Positions 24,978 to 32,984 of a stretch of DNA of 64,000 bases are shown piece after piece. A model generated the notes under the pieces. The model did no database searches, had not been told where the DNA came from, and saw nothing but the letters and a program-made list of their open reading frames with translations. Position numbers and translations under genes: made by a program. Source of the stretch: Streptomyces specialis (GTDB lineage Bacteria > Actinomycetota > Actinomycetes > Streptomycetales > Streptomycetaceae); NCBI RefSeq assembly GCF_001493375.1, contig NZ_LN929895.1:647485-711484 (forward strand), written 5' to 3'. Position 1 is the first letter of the stretch. Every line of letters begins with the position of its first letter.

Positions 24978-25447
24978 CGGCGGATCACCCCGGGCGGCCG
25001 GGCCGACAGGCGCCGTGTCGCCGTGGCGGCGAGCCATACCGCCGACAGCGCCGCCGCCAGGGTCGCGGCGGCGTAGGCCAGGGCGGGGGCCGGGCGGCCC
25101 GCGGACAGCAGCCGTTCGGTCTCCTGCGCGCAGGTGGAGAACGTGGTGAACCCGCCCAGCACGCCCGTGCCGAGGAACGGACGCGTCAGCGGGTGCGCCG
25201 GGCGGCGGCCCTCGGTGAGGGTCACCAGCAGGACGCCGATCAGCGCGCAGCCGGAGACGTTCACGGCGAACGTGGTCCACGGGAACGCGTGCGCGGGCAC
25301 CGGCCACACCCGCAGGGCGGCGTACCGGGCGGCGCTGCCGAGGCCGCCGCCCAGGGCCACGGCCGCCAGCACCGGTACGGCGGCATGGCCGTGCCCCGGC
25401 AGCGGGCGACGCGTCCGGGGCACGGGTGCGGGATCGGGCACGCTCAT
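24974..25447 (-). CDS. crcB: Fluoride channel CrcB/FluC, first subunit
   Basis: A 157-residue membrane protein with a 25-residue charged N-terminal extension before the first helix. The FluC motifs are GGGLGSAARYA, FAVNVSGCALIG and GGFTTFSTCAQE. It differs clearly from the second copy, as expected of a heterodimeric pair with fixed opposite topologies. ATG 25447 was chosen; a longer open frame upstream is low-complexity and overlaps the MreB-like gene on the same strand. No other fluoride-related gene is nearby. Confidence 0.87.
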   Translation of the reverse strand: MSVPDPAPVPRTRRPLPGHGHAAVPVLAAVALGGGLGSAARYAALRVWPVPAHAFPWTTFAVNVSGCALIGVLLVTLTEGRRPAHPLTRPFLGTGVLGGFTTFSTCAQETERLLSAGRPAPALAYAAATLAAALSAVWLAATATRRLSARPPGVIRR

Positions 25448-25490
25448 GGCCGGGCATCGTACGCGCCCGGCCGGGAGCGCGGTCGGGGCG

Positions 25491-26810
25491 TCAGGACCTG
25501 GCGGCCTCCGGCGCCGCGAACTCCCCGGACGATCCGGCCCCCGGCCCGGCCACGATCCCGGAGTCCGCGCCGGCGCCGAGACCCGCGCCGAGGTCGGCGC
25601 CGAGATTCGCGCCGAGGTCCGTGGCACCGACGCCCGTGAACGGGTCGTCGTACAGGCCCGGCATCGGCTCGGGCGGCGGCGCCTGCGCCGCCGCCGCGGC
25701 GGCCCGGCGTCCCCGGCCGGGCCGGAACGACGCCTTCCCCGCCGCCCGGCCGGACCCACGGCCCGTGCCACGGCCCGGCGTCCTGCCCGAGGGGCGCCCG
25801 GCGGGCCTGGCCGGCTGCCGGACCTTCCCCTCCAGCATCGCGCCCAGCCCCTGCACGGCGCACAGGCCCGGCTGGTCCGCGATGGCCACGGGCATCCCGG
25901 TGTTGTCCCGGACGGTGCCGACCAGTCCGGGCAGCTCGGCCGCGCCGCCGGTCAGCATGACGCCCCGGTCGGCGAGGTCGGCGACCAGATCGGGCGGGCA
26001 GCGGTGCAGCACGCCGCGGATCGCGTCGAGCAGCGCCGTGAACGGCGGCAGCACGGCGGCCCGCAGGCTCTCGGGGTCCACCTTCACGGTCCGGGCCAGA
26101 CCGGTGGCGACGTCCCGGCCGTTGACCTCGGTGACCTCCGGCAGCTCCCCGGCCAGCGCGGCGTGCAGGGGGCGGACGGCCTGGCTGGGCAGCACCAGCT
26201 CGTGGTGGTTGCGCAGGTGCTGGACGAGGGCCCGGTCGAACGACTCGCCGCCCAACTGCACCTTGTCGGCGGCGACGATCTCGCCGAGGGAGAGCACCGC
26301 GACCTGGGTGGTCGCGGCGCCGACCTGCACGATCAGCGTGGCCTCCGGCTCGTCCACCGGCAGGCCCGAGCCGACGCCCGCACAGATCAGGCTGTCCACC
26401 AGCTCCACCCGGCGGGCGCCGAGCCCGACCAGGGTCTCCAGGGACGCCCGCCGCGCCAGCGGATCGGCGTCGTGCGGGATGCAGACGGCGGCGCGCAGCA
26501 GCGGCTTGAAGCGCCACATGCGGCGGAGCTTGGTGCCGACCATGGCGCGCAGCATGCGCTGGGCCATCTCGATGTCGACGACCGTGCCGCCGTTGATGGG
26601 TCTGATGACGCGGATGTTGGCCGGCGTCCGCCCGGCCATCCGCTCCGCCGGGGCGCCACAGGCGATCAGGGCGCCCGTCGAGATGTTCACGGCCACGACG
26701 GACGGCTCGTCGACGATCAGGCCGTGCTGCTTGACATAGACGCGGGTACGGGCTGCGCCGAGGTCTACGGCGACGGTGCAGCGGCGAAGATGATCAAGGC
26801 TGAGGGTCAT
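25491..26810 (-). CDS. MreB-like actin-family protein with long Gly/Ala-rich tail
   Basis: A 439-residue protein. The actin-fold core (about 1-340) starts with CTVAVDLGAARTRVYVKQHGLIVDEPSVVAVN in two pieces, has the connect segment VRPINGGTVVDIEMAQ, the second phosphate loop LIVQVGAATTQVAVLSLGEI and the adenosine motif GVMLTGGAAELPGL. Streptomycetes carry MreB and Mbl, which act in spore-wall assembly, plus shorter divergent paralogs; this resembles the latter. The Arg/Gly-rich linker and repeated GADLGAGLGAG tail (about 350-439) are not part of actin. ATG 26810 fits relatives; ATG 26819 is possible. Confidence 0.75.
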   Translation of the reverse strand: MTLSLDHLRRCTVAVDLGAARTRVYVKQHGLIVDEPSVVAVNISTGALIACGAPAERMAGRTPANIRVIRPINGGTVVDIEMAQRMLRAMVGTKLRRMWRFKPLLRAAVCIPHDADPLARRASLETLVGLGARRVELVDSLICAGVGSGLPVDEPEATLIVQVGAATTQVAVLSLGEIVAADKVQLGGESFDRALVQHLRNHHELVLPSQAVRPLHAALAGELPEVTEVNGRDVATGLARTVKVDPESLRAAVLPPFTALLDAIRGVLHRCPPDLVADLADRGVMLTGGAAELPGLVGTVRDNTGMPVAIADQPGLCAVQGLGAMLEGKVRQPARPAGRPSGRTPGRGTGRGSGRAAGKASFRPGRGRRAAAAAAQAPPPEPMPGLYDDPFTGVGATDLGANLGADLGAGLGAGADSGIVAGPGAGSSGEFAAPEAARS

Positions 26811-26911
26811 ACTGATCATGTTGTGTGCCCGCACCCCGGGACGCCCGCCGGAGTGCGCCGAGCGGGGGAGTGTCCGACGCACTGTCACCCGACGGGCCGT
26901 CAGCTCGCGGC

Positions 26912-28846
26912 TCAGGAGGCCGGTACCACCACCCCCGGAGCGGTCCCGCCCGCCGTCTCGTCCACCGTCTCGCCCGCCGTCTCACCCGTCGTCTCGAATT
27001 GCGTCCGGTACAGCTCCTCGTACCGCCCGCCGGCCGCCAGCAGCTCCTCGTGCGTCCCGCGCTCCACGATCCGGCCCGCCTCCACCACCAGGATCTGGTC
27101 CGCCGCCCGCACGGTGGACAGCCGGTGGGCGATCACCACCGACGTGCGCCCCGCCAGGGCCTCGGCCAGCGCCTCCTGCACCGCCGCCTCCGAGGTGGCG
27201 TCCAGGTGCGCCGTCGCCTCGTCCAGGATCACCACCCGGGGCTGGGCCAGCAGCAGGCGGGCGATCGTCAGCCGCTGCCGCTCGCCGCCCGAGAGGCGGT
27301 AGCCGCGCTCGCCGACGACCGTGTCCAGCCCGTCGGGCAGCCCGGCGACCAGCGCGTCGAGGCGTGCCCTGCGCAGGACGTCCCACAGCTCGTCCTCGCT
27401 CGCCCCGGGCCGGGCCAGCAGCAGGTTCGCGCGGATGGTGTCGTGGAACAGGTGGCCGTCCTGGGTGACCATGCCCAGCGTCCGGCGCAGCGACTCGGCC
27501 GTCAGGTCCCGCACGTCCACGCCGCCGATCCGCACGGTGCCGGCGTCCGTGTCGTACAGGCGCGGCACGAGCTGGGCGATGGTGGACTTCCCGGCGCCCG
27601 AGGAGCCCACCAGGGCCACCAGGCGGCCCGGGTCGGCGCGGAACGAGACGCCGTGCAGCACCTGTTCGCCCCCGCGGGTGTCCAGCGTGGCGACCTCCTC
27701 CAGCGAGGCGAGCGAGACCCGGTCGGCGGCCGGGTAGGCGAAGTCCACGCCCTCGAACTCGACCGACACCGGCCCCTCGGGCACCGCGCGGGCGTCCGGC
27801 CGCTCCTCGATCAGCGGCTTCAGGTCCAGCACCTCGAACACCCGCTGGAAGCTGACCAGCGCGCTCATCACCTCGACGCGGGCGCTGGCGAGCGCGGTCA
27901 GCGGGGCGTAGAGCCGGGTGAGCAGCATGGCGAGGGCGACGACGGCGCCGGAGTCGAGGCTGCCGCGCAGCGCGTAGAAGCCGCCGAGGCCGTAGACCAG
28001 GGCGAGCGCCAGCGCGGAGACCAGGGTGAGCGCGGTGACGAACACCATCTGGAGCATGGCGGTCCGCACGCCGATGTCCCGCACCCGCCCGGCCCGCGTG
28101 GCGAACTCGGCGGACTCCTCGGCGGGCCGCCCGTACAGCTTGACGAGCGTGGCGCCGGGCGCGGAGAACCGCTCGGTCATCTGCGTGGACATGATGGCGT
28201 TGTGGTTGGCGGCCTCGCGCGAGAGCCGGGCCAGCCGGGCGCCCATGTGGCGGGCGGGCAGCACGAAGACCGGCAGCAGGGCCAGCGCCAGCAGCGTGAT
28301 CTGCCAACTGATGCTCAGCATCACGCCCAGCGTCAGCAGCAGCATCACCACATTGCTCAGGACGCCGGAGAGCGTGCCGGAGAACGCCCGCTGGGCGCCG
28401 ATCACGTCCGAGTTCAGCCGGCTGACCAGGGCGCCCGTCCTCGTCCTGGTGAAGAACGCGATCGGCATCCGCTGCACGTGGTCGTAGACCGTGGTCCGCA
28501 GGTCGAAGATCAGCCCCTCCCCGATGCGCGCGGACAGCAGGCGGGCGAGCAGCCCGATCCCGGCCTCGGCGACGGCGATGGCGGCGATCAGCAGCGCGAG
28601 CGTGACGACGGTGCGCTCGGCGGCGTCCGTCGTGATCGCGTCCACCACCTTGCCGGCGAGGACCGGCGTGGCCACGGCGAGCAGGGCGGTGACGACGCTG
28701 AGCAGCAGGAACGCGACGAGCGCGGCGCGGTGGGGCCGGGCGAACCGCGCGATGCGGCGGAACGTCTCGCGGGTGAAGGGGCGTTGGTCGTCCTTCGCGT
28801 GGCGGGCGTTGTACAGCGCGTGCCACGCGGTCATCTCCATGCTCAT
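26912..28846 (-). CDS. ABC exporter, fused permease-ATPase, probable SoxR target
   Basis: A 644-residue type IV ABC exporter: six helices in about 35-330, then the ATPase with Walker A GSSGAGKST, signature LSGGERQRLTIAR, Walker B VVILDEATAHLD and H-loop VIAHRLSTV. Such half-transporters dimerise to export lipids, drugs or redox-active metabolites. The promoter (28854-28884) has a 19-base spacer holding a SoxR-like dyad; the S. coelicolor SoxR regulon includes an ABC transporter of this kind. The -10 element ends eight bases before ATG 28846, so the mRNA may be leaderless. Confidence 0.87.
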   Translation of the reverse strand: MSMEMTAWHALYNARHAKDDQRPFTRETFRRIARFARPHRAALVAFLLLSVVTALLAVATPVLAGKVVDAITTDAAERTVVTLALLIAAIAVAEAGIGLLARLLSARIGEGLIFDLRTTVYDHVQRMPIAFFTRTRTGALVSRLNSDVIGAQRAFSGTLSGVLSNVVMLLLTLGVMLSISWQITLLALALLPVFVLPARHMGARLARLSREAANHNAIMSTQMTERFSAPGATLVKLYGRPAEESAEFATRAGRVRDIGVRTAMLQMVFVTALTLVSALALALVYGLGGFYALRGSLDSGAVVALAMLLTRLYAPLTALASARVEVMSALVSFQRVFEVLDLKPLIEERPDARAVPEGPVSVEFEGVDFAYPAADRVSLASLEEVATLDTRGGEQVLHGVSFRADPGRLVALVGSSGAGKSTIAQLVPRLYDTDAGTVRIGGVDVRDLTAESLRRTLGMVTQDGHLFHDTIRANLLLARPGASEDELWDVLRRARLDALVAGLPDGLDTVVGERGYRLSGGERQRLTIARLLLAQPRVVILDEATAHLDATSEAAVQEALAEALAGRTSVVIAHRLSTVRAADQILVVEAGRIVERGTHEELLAAGGRYEELYRTQFETTGETAGETVDETAGGTAPGVVVPAS

Positions 28847-28853
28847 ACGGCGG

Positions 28854-28884
28854 AGCCTAGAATCTCAAGGAAACTTGAAGTCAA
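28854..28884 (-). promoter_or_regulatory. SoxR-like box in the ABC exporter promoter
   Basis: Read on the minus strand: TTGACT (28884-28879), a 19-base spacer, TAGGCT (28859-28854). The spacer holds ACTTCAA-N6-TTGAGAT (28881-28862). It shares the TTGACTTCAA start and N6 centre with the site at 19305. No MerR-family gene is in the window, so control is in trans. Confidence 0.7.
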
Positions 28885-28939
28885 GCGCCGCCCAGGGGCG
28901 CGCGGCCCGGCCGGACGGGCGCCGTGATGGAGTCGCGTC

Positions 28940-30004
28940 ATGCGGAACATCATGGAGGCCACCACTGACAACGGCACCCGCCGCGTGGTGATCGTCGGCT
29001 ACGACGACGCGCAGATCCTGGACATCGCCTGCCCCAGCGGGGCACTGGACATCGCCAACCGCTACGGCGCCCTGCCGCCCTACACGATCGAGGTCGCCAC
29101 CCTCGACGGCCGCCCGGTGCGCAGCTCCGCCGGTGTCGCGCTGGCCGCCGCCCGCCCGCTGACCCCCGTGCGCGGGCCGCTGGACACCCTGATCGTGGCG
29201 GGTGGCAGGGGCCACGAGGCCGCCGCCGCCGACGGCAGGCTGCTCGCCGAGGTGCGGCGGCTGGCCGCGCGCAGCGGCCGGACCGCCTCGATCTGCACCG
29301 GCGCCACGGTGCTGGCCGCCGCCGGGCTGCTCGACCACCGCCGCGCCACCACGCACTGGGCCCACGCGGAACGGCTCGCCGCCCGTTTCCCCGCCGTGGC
29401 CGTCGACCCCGCGCCGCTCTACATACGCGACGGCCGCGTCTACACCTCGGCCGGCGTCACCAGCGCGCTGGACCTCACCCTCGCGCTGATCGAGGACGAC
29501 CACGGCCCGACCCTGGCCCGGGCGGTCGCCCGCGAACTGGTGACGTATCTGCACCGGCCGGGCGACCAGGCGCAGATCAGCCTCCACCTCGCGGCGCCGC
29601 CGCCCGCCGACCGGCTCGCCCGCGACCTCGTCGGCTGGATCGCCGGGCATCTGGACGCGGCCCTGTCGGTGACCGCGCTGGCCGCGCGGGCGGGGGTGAC
29701 CCCCCGCCCCCTGGCCCGCCTCTTCGCCGCGCCCCGGGGCACGACGCCGACGCGCGCGGTGCGGGCGGCCCGCGTCGAGGCCGCCGCCCGGCTGCTGGCC
29801 ACCAGCGCACGCCCCGTGGCCGCCGCCGCCCGCCGCTGCGGCTTCCGCTCCACCGAGACGCTCCGCCAGGCGTTCCTGCGCGTCCACGGCACCACCCCGG
29901 CCGGGGCCAGGGCGGGAACCGGTGCCGCGGAACGGACGGGCTCCGCAGGAAGCCGGACATCGCCGGGGCGCGGCGGCGGACGGACCGTCACGCTGCCGCC
30001 ATGA
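28940..30004 (+). CDS. GlxA-type regulator: DJ-1/PfpI domain plus AraC HTH
   Basis: A 354-residue regulator. Residues 12-180 form a class I glutamine-amidotransferase/DJ-1-like domain (VVIVGYDDAQILDIACPSGALDIAN; nucleophile-elbow Cys in ASICTGATVLAAAGLLDHRRATTHW). The C-terminus (about 225-320) is a double AraC HTH (HLDAALSVTALAARAGVTPRPLARLF ... VAAAARRCGFRSTETLRQAFLRVHGTTP). The amidotransferase-like part usually senses a ligand. A GGAG lies eight bases before ATG 28940. The stop overlaps the next gene (ATGA), which encodes a related domain, so regulator and enzyme are likely one unit. Confidence 0.88.
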   Translation: MRNIMEATTDNGTRRVVIVGYDDAQILDIACPSGALDIANRYGALPPYTIEVATLDGRPVRSSAGVALAAARPLTPVRGPLDTLIVAGGRGHEAAAADGRLLAEVRRLAARSGRTASICTGATVLAAAGLLDHRRATTHWAHAERLAARFPAVAVDPAPLYIRDGRVYTSAGVTSALDLTLALIEDDHGPTLARAVARELVTYLHRPGDQAQISLHLAAPPPADRLARDLVGWIAGHLDAALSVTALAARAGVTPRPLARLFAAPRGTTPTRAVRAARVEAAARLLATSARPVAAAARRCGFRSTETLRQAFLRVHGTTPAGARAGTGAAERTGSAGSRTSPGRGGGRTVTLPP

Positions 30005-30786
30005 CCACCACATCGACCACCCGCCGCACCCTCCTGCGCGGTGCCGCGGCCGGCGCCGGGCTGACCGCCCTCGGCACCGGCCGGGCCCCCGCCGCACCGG
30101 GCCCCGCACCGGGCGCCCCGCCGGACGCGGCCGACGACGGCCCGCACATCGGCGTCCTGCTCTACGACGGCTTCAGCCTCCTCGACCCCACCGGCCCCGC
30201 CGAGATCCTGGCCCGCCTCCCCGGCGCCCGCGTCACGATGATCGCCGAACGCCGGGGCCCGGTCCGCACCGACACCGGCGACGTGGCGCTGGTCGCCGAG
30301 CGCACGACCGCCGAGACCTCGCGCCTCGACGTGCTCCTCGTCCCCGGCGCGGGCGAGCGTGGCACCGTCGCGTGCGTCGAGAACCCGGCGCTGCTCGACT
30401 GGATCCGGCGCGTGCACCGGCACACACGCTGGACCACGTCCGTGTGCACCGGCTCGCTGATCCTGGGCGCCGCCGGGCTGCTGCGCGGCCTGGACGCCAC
30501 GACGTACTGGGCCTCCCGCGACTACCTGGAGAACGAGTGCGGCGCCCGCTACCTCCCCGAGCGGTATGTCCGCGCCGGGAAGATCATCACGGCCGCCGGG
30601 GTGTCGGCCGGGGTGGACATGGCGCTGTACCTGGCGTCGCTGATGTCCGGCGACACCGTCGCGCAGGCCATCCAGCTCGCCGTCGAGTACGACCCGCGGC
30701 CCCCGTTCGACACCGGCACCCCGGACAAGGCCGGCCCCGAGTTGCGGGAGCTGGCCCTGCGCCTGCTCGCCGACTCGCAGACCTGA
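30001..30786 (+). CDS. DJ-1/PfpI protein, isonitrile hydratase-like, with Tat-type signal
   Basis: A 261-residue protein translationally coupled to the GlxA-type regulator. An N-terminal RRTLLRGAAAGAGLTALG resembles a twin-arginine signal, so the enzyme may be exported. The DJ-1 domain has IGVLLYDGFSLLDPTGPAEIL, the nucleophile elbow TTSVCTGSLILGAAGLLRGLDATTYW and AAGVSAGVDMALYL, the pattern of isonitrile hydratases, which turn isonitriles into N-substituted formamides. Export would be unusual for that family. The substrate is inferred only from similarity. Confidence 0.78.
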   Translation: MTTTSTTRRTLLRGAAAGAGLTALGTGRAPAAPGPAPGAPPDAADDGPHIGVLLYDGFSLLDPTGPAEILARLPGARVTMIAERRGPVRTDTGDVALVAERTTAETSRLDVLLVPGAGERGTVACVENPALLDWIRRVHRHTRWTTSVCTGSLILGAAGLLRGLDATTYWASRDYLENECGARYLPERYVRAGKIITAAGVSAGVDMALYLASLMSGDTVAQAIQLAVEYDPRPPFDTGTPDKAGPELRELALRLLADSQT

Positions 30787-30842
30787 CCGGCCCGCCACCG
30801 CCGGCCGGGGCGGACGCGGGCCGGCACCCCGGACAAGGCCGG
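30713..30842. repeat. 22-bp perfect direct repeat across the end of the isonitrile hydratase-like gene
   Basis: Copies at 30713-30734 and 30821-30842, 108 bases apart, both starting CCGGCACCCCGGACAAGG. The first is coding; the second abuts the stop of the converging DUF3048 gene. Confidence 0.8.
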
Positions 30843-30843
30843 T

Positions 30844-31809
30844 TCAGTCGCTCTTCTCGGCGAGCACCACCCACACCGGCCCCGGCGCGAACCGCATCGG
30901 GTCGCCGTCCGGGGTCGTGTACGTGGTGCCCTCGTCCTCGGCCGTCCGCTCCCACTCCGCCGGGAACGCCTGCCCGTCGCGCAGCACGGTCGCGTCGCCG
31001 GAGCCGACCGTCTCGGTGTACGGGGTGAAGCTCCCCAGGAAGTCGTGGAACTCGGACTGGCGGACCGTCACCTCCTGGACGACGACGGTCGCCGCGCCCA
31101 CGCCGGTCCCGGTGCCGTCCATGGCCACCTGCCACCGCTTCTCCCCGGCGGACCAGGTGAAGGAGAACCCGGCGCTGGGGAAGTCCACGTCGTACGCCTC
31201 GGTCGGCTCACCGCCCCCGGCCGGGGCGTCGCCGAAGCGGAAGCCGATGTCGGACGCCTCGCTCGCGTCCGGCGCGGCGTCGAGGATCTTGCCCGGGTCC
31301 ACGTAGAGGTTGTACGGCGCCTCGCGCGCGTCGTCGCGCTGGTAGGCGTCGGGTGCCGCGTCCGGGGACTCCGCGAAGAGCGGGGCGTCCGCGATCAGCG
31401 GCTTGAGCTTGGTCTGCACCCCGGAGTACGCCAGCGCCGGCTCGCCGAACTGCCGCAGCAGCTCCAGATCCGACTCCCGCGCGCTGCGCACCGGGCCCAC
31501 GCGGTCCGGCAGATGGCCGGAGTACACGGCGATGAGCCGGCTGAGACCGGCCTCCACCTGCTCGACATAGACGATGTCCGCCTGATCGAGTCCGGTGTGC
31601 GGTCTGGCGTCGGGCGAGTTGTCGATCTTGACGGCCACCACCGGGCCGCCCTCCGACTCCTCGCCCGTGAACGGCGAGACCTGTCCCCGCTCCGTCCGGT
31701 CGCCGCCCTGCTCGGCGCCGTCGTCGTCGCCGCCTCCGCACCCGGCCACCAGCGCTCCGAGCGCCAGGGTCACGGCGAAGGCCCGTATGCTTCCAGCCAC
31801 CTCAATCAC
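30844..31809 (-). CDS. DUF3048 lipoprotein (YerB-like)
   Basis: A 321-residue exported lipoprotein. GTG 31809 lies behind AAGGGG and gives a short signal with lipobox LVAGC, followed by Gly/Asp-rich spacer. The DUF3048 domain starts SPFTGEESEGGPVVAVKIDNSPDARPHTGLDQADIVYVEQVEAG (given here as family landmarks in order) and continues SRLIAVYSGHLPD, VGPVRSARESDLEL and the C-terminal half ending MRFAPGPVWVVLAEK. YerB-type proteins are cell-surface proteins without a settled function. A second GTG at 31800 is a possible start. Confidence 0.83.
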   Translation of the reverse strand: MIEVAGSIRAFAVTLALGALVAGCGGGDDDGAEQGGDRTERGQVSPFTGEESEGGPVVAVKIDNSPDARPHTGLDQADIVYVEQVEAGLSRLIAVYSGHLPDRVGPVRSARESDLELLRQFGEPALAYSGVQTKLKPLIADAPLFAESPDAAPDAYQRDDAREAPYNLYVDPGKILDAAPDASEASDIGFRFGDAPAGGGEPTEAYDVDFPSAGFSFTWSAGEKRWQVAMDGTGTGVGAATVVVQEVTVRQSEFHDFLGSFTPYTETVGSGDATVLRDGQAFPAEWERTAEDEGTTYTTPDGDPMRFAPGPVWVVLAEKSD

Positions 31810-31928
31810 CCCAATAGCCCCTTTTGTCCACAATGCACCAGTGCACCACGGATCGGCGTGTCGCGCCTCTCCCGGAGGAGATGCCCGGACGCGGGGCCCG
31901 GCCCCCGGCCCGGCCGGGGGCCGGAGGG

Positions 31929-32234
31929 TCACCAGCTCGACTTGCGCACCCCCGGCAGGAACCCGGCGTGCGCCTGGCTCCTGACGTTGACCCGGGAGAG
32001 CCCGAAGGCCCGCAGATGGCCGCGCGGGCGGCCGTCCACGCTGTCCCGGTTGCGCACCCTGGTCGCGCTGGCGTCGCGCGGCTGGCGCCGCAACTCCCGC
32101 CAGGCGGCCTCTCGTTCGGCGTCAGGCGTGTGCGGGGAGCGGATCAGCTCCTTCAGCTCGGCCCGCCGCGCGGCGTACCGGGCGACGATCTCCTTGCGCT
32201 GCTCGTTCTTCGCGATCTTGCTCTTCTTCGCCAT
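31929..32234 (-). CDS. rpsN: 30S ribosomal protein S14, zinc-free form
   Basis: A 101-residue S14 of the long type: [20 protein letters not shown] at the start, [21 protein letters not shown] near the C-terminus and a final KSSW. It has no CxxC pairs, so it binds no zinc. In actinobacteria such copies replace zinc-binding S14 when zinc is scarce. It overlaps the rpmB stop by one base (TGATG), so both are read from the Zur-type promoter at about 32490. Confidence 0.93.
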   Translation of the reverse strand: MAKKSKIAKNEQRKEIVARYAARRAELKELIRSPHTPDAEREAAWRELRRQPRDASATRVRNRDSVDGRPRGHLRAFGLSRVNVRSQAHAGFLPGVRKSSW

Positions 32235-32470
32235 CAGACCCGTCCTCCCCGCGCGCGGATGCGGGCGACGGCCCGCTCGATGCCGAGGGCGTCCACCGTC
32301 TTGATCCCCTTCGCGCTGAGCGTGAGCCGCACGTACCGGCCCTCGCTGGGCAGCCAGTAGCGCTTGCGCTGGATGTTGGGGTCGAAGCGGCGCGGCGTGC
32401 GCACATGGGAGTGGGAGATGGACTTGCCGAAGCCGGGTTGGCGGCCGGTGAGCTGGCAGTGGGCGGACAA
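32234..32470 (-). CDS. rpmB: 50S ribosomal protein L28, zinc-free form
   Basis: A 78-residue L28. It begins [20 protein letters not shown] and carries [31 protein letters not shown], the family core. Only one cysteine is present, instead of the zinc-binding set found in C+ paralogs. It is the first gene of the leftward zinc-sparing unit with rpsN. The promoter is shared with rpmG on the other strand across 52 bp and contains a Zur-like box. Confidence 0.92.
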   Translation of the reverse strand: MSAHCQLTGRQPGFGKSISHSHVRTPRRFDPNIQRKRYWLPSEGRYVRLTLSAKGIKTVDALGIERAVARIRARGGRV

Positions 32471-32489
32471 GGTGTGATCCTTCCCTTAA

Positions 32490-32504
32490 TGAAAATGGTT
32501 CTCG
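32490..32504. promoter_or_regulatory. Zur-like box between rpmB and rpmG
   Basis: TGAAAATGGTTCTCG (15 bases) matches the Streptomyces Zur consensus of a TGAAAAT-like arm facing a TTTTCA-like arm, with one arm weaker. It lies 20 bases from the rpmB start and 19 from the rpmG start. A TATAGT at 32511-32516 is a good -10 for rpmG. Confidence 0.75.
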
Positions 32505-32522
32505 TTTCTGTATAGTAGCGGC

Positions 32523-32687
32523 ATGGCGAGAGACGACATCCGCCCCGTCGTGAAGCTGAGATCCACGGCGGGCACCGGGTACACGTACGTGACCCGCAAG
32601 AACCGCAGGAACGATCCCGACCGCCTTGAGCTGCGGAAATACGATCCGGTCGCGCGCCGGCACGTGGTCTTCCGCGAAGAGCGCTAG
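32523..32687 (+). CDS. rpmG: 50S ribosomal protein L33, zinc-free form
   Basis: A 54-residue L33: [20 protein letters not shown], then [21 protein letters not shown] and VVFREER. There is no cysteine, while the zinc-binding form has two CxxC pairs. It leads a rightward unit rpmG-rpmE2-CobW with short gaps. The same set under Zur control is known in streptomycetes and mycobacteria as a way to free ribosomal zinc. Confidence 0.94.
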   Translation: MARDDIRPVVKLRSTAGTGYTYVTRKNRRNDPDRLELRKYDPVARRHVVFREER

Positions 32688-32711
32688 GCGCGAGCAGAGA
32701 GGAGCACCGCC

Positions 32712-32984
32712 ATGAAGGACGGCATCCACCCCGAGTACCGGCCGGTCGTCTTCCGCGACCGGGCCGCGGGCTTCGCGTTCCTGACCCGGTCCACCGCGAC
32801 CAGCGACACCACCGTGGAGTGGGAGGACGGCAACACCTACCCGGTGGTCGACGTCGAGACCTCCTCGGCCAGCCACCCCTTCTACACCGGCACGGCGCGG
32901 GTCCTGGACACCGCCGGCCGCGTCGAGCGCTTCCAGCGCCGCTACGGCGGGCGCGAGAAGCCCGGCAAGTCCGAGGACCGTTGA
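32712..32984 (+). CDS. rpmE2: 50S ribosomal protein L31 type B, zinc-free form
   Basis: A 90-residue type B L31: [20 protein letters not shown], then [30 protein letters not shown] in parts, and [25 protein letters not shown]. The CxxC of zinc-binding L31 is missing, as in B-type proteins. It follows rpmG by 24 bases and its stop overlaps the next start (TGATG). The ribosome site is GAGAGGAG. Confidence 0.94.
   Translation: MKDGIHPEYRPVVFRDRAAGFAFLTRSTATSDTTVEWEDGNTYPVVDVETSSASHPFYTGTARVLDTAGRVERFQRRYGGREKPGKSEDR

Noticed and set aside
24521..25490. Fluoride riboswitch controlling the crcB pair
   Set aside because: The leader upstream of the first crcB gene is short and I could not find the conserved riboswitch core.
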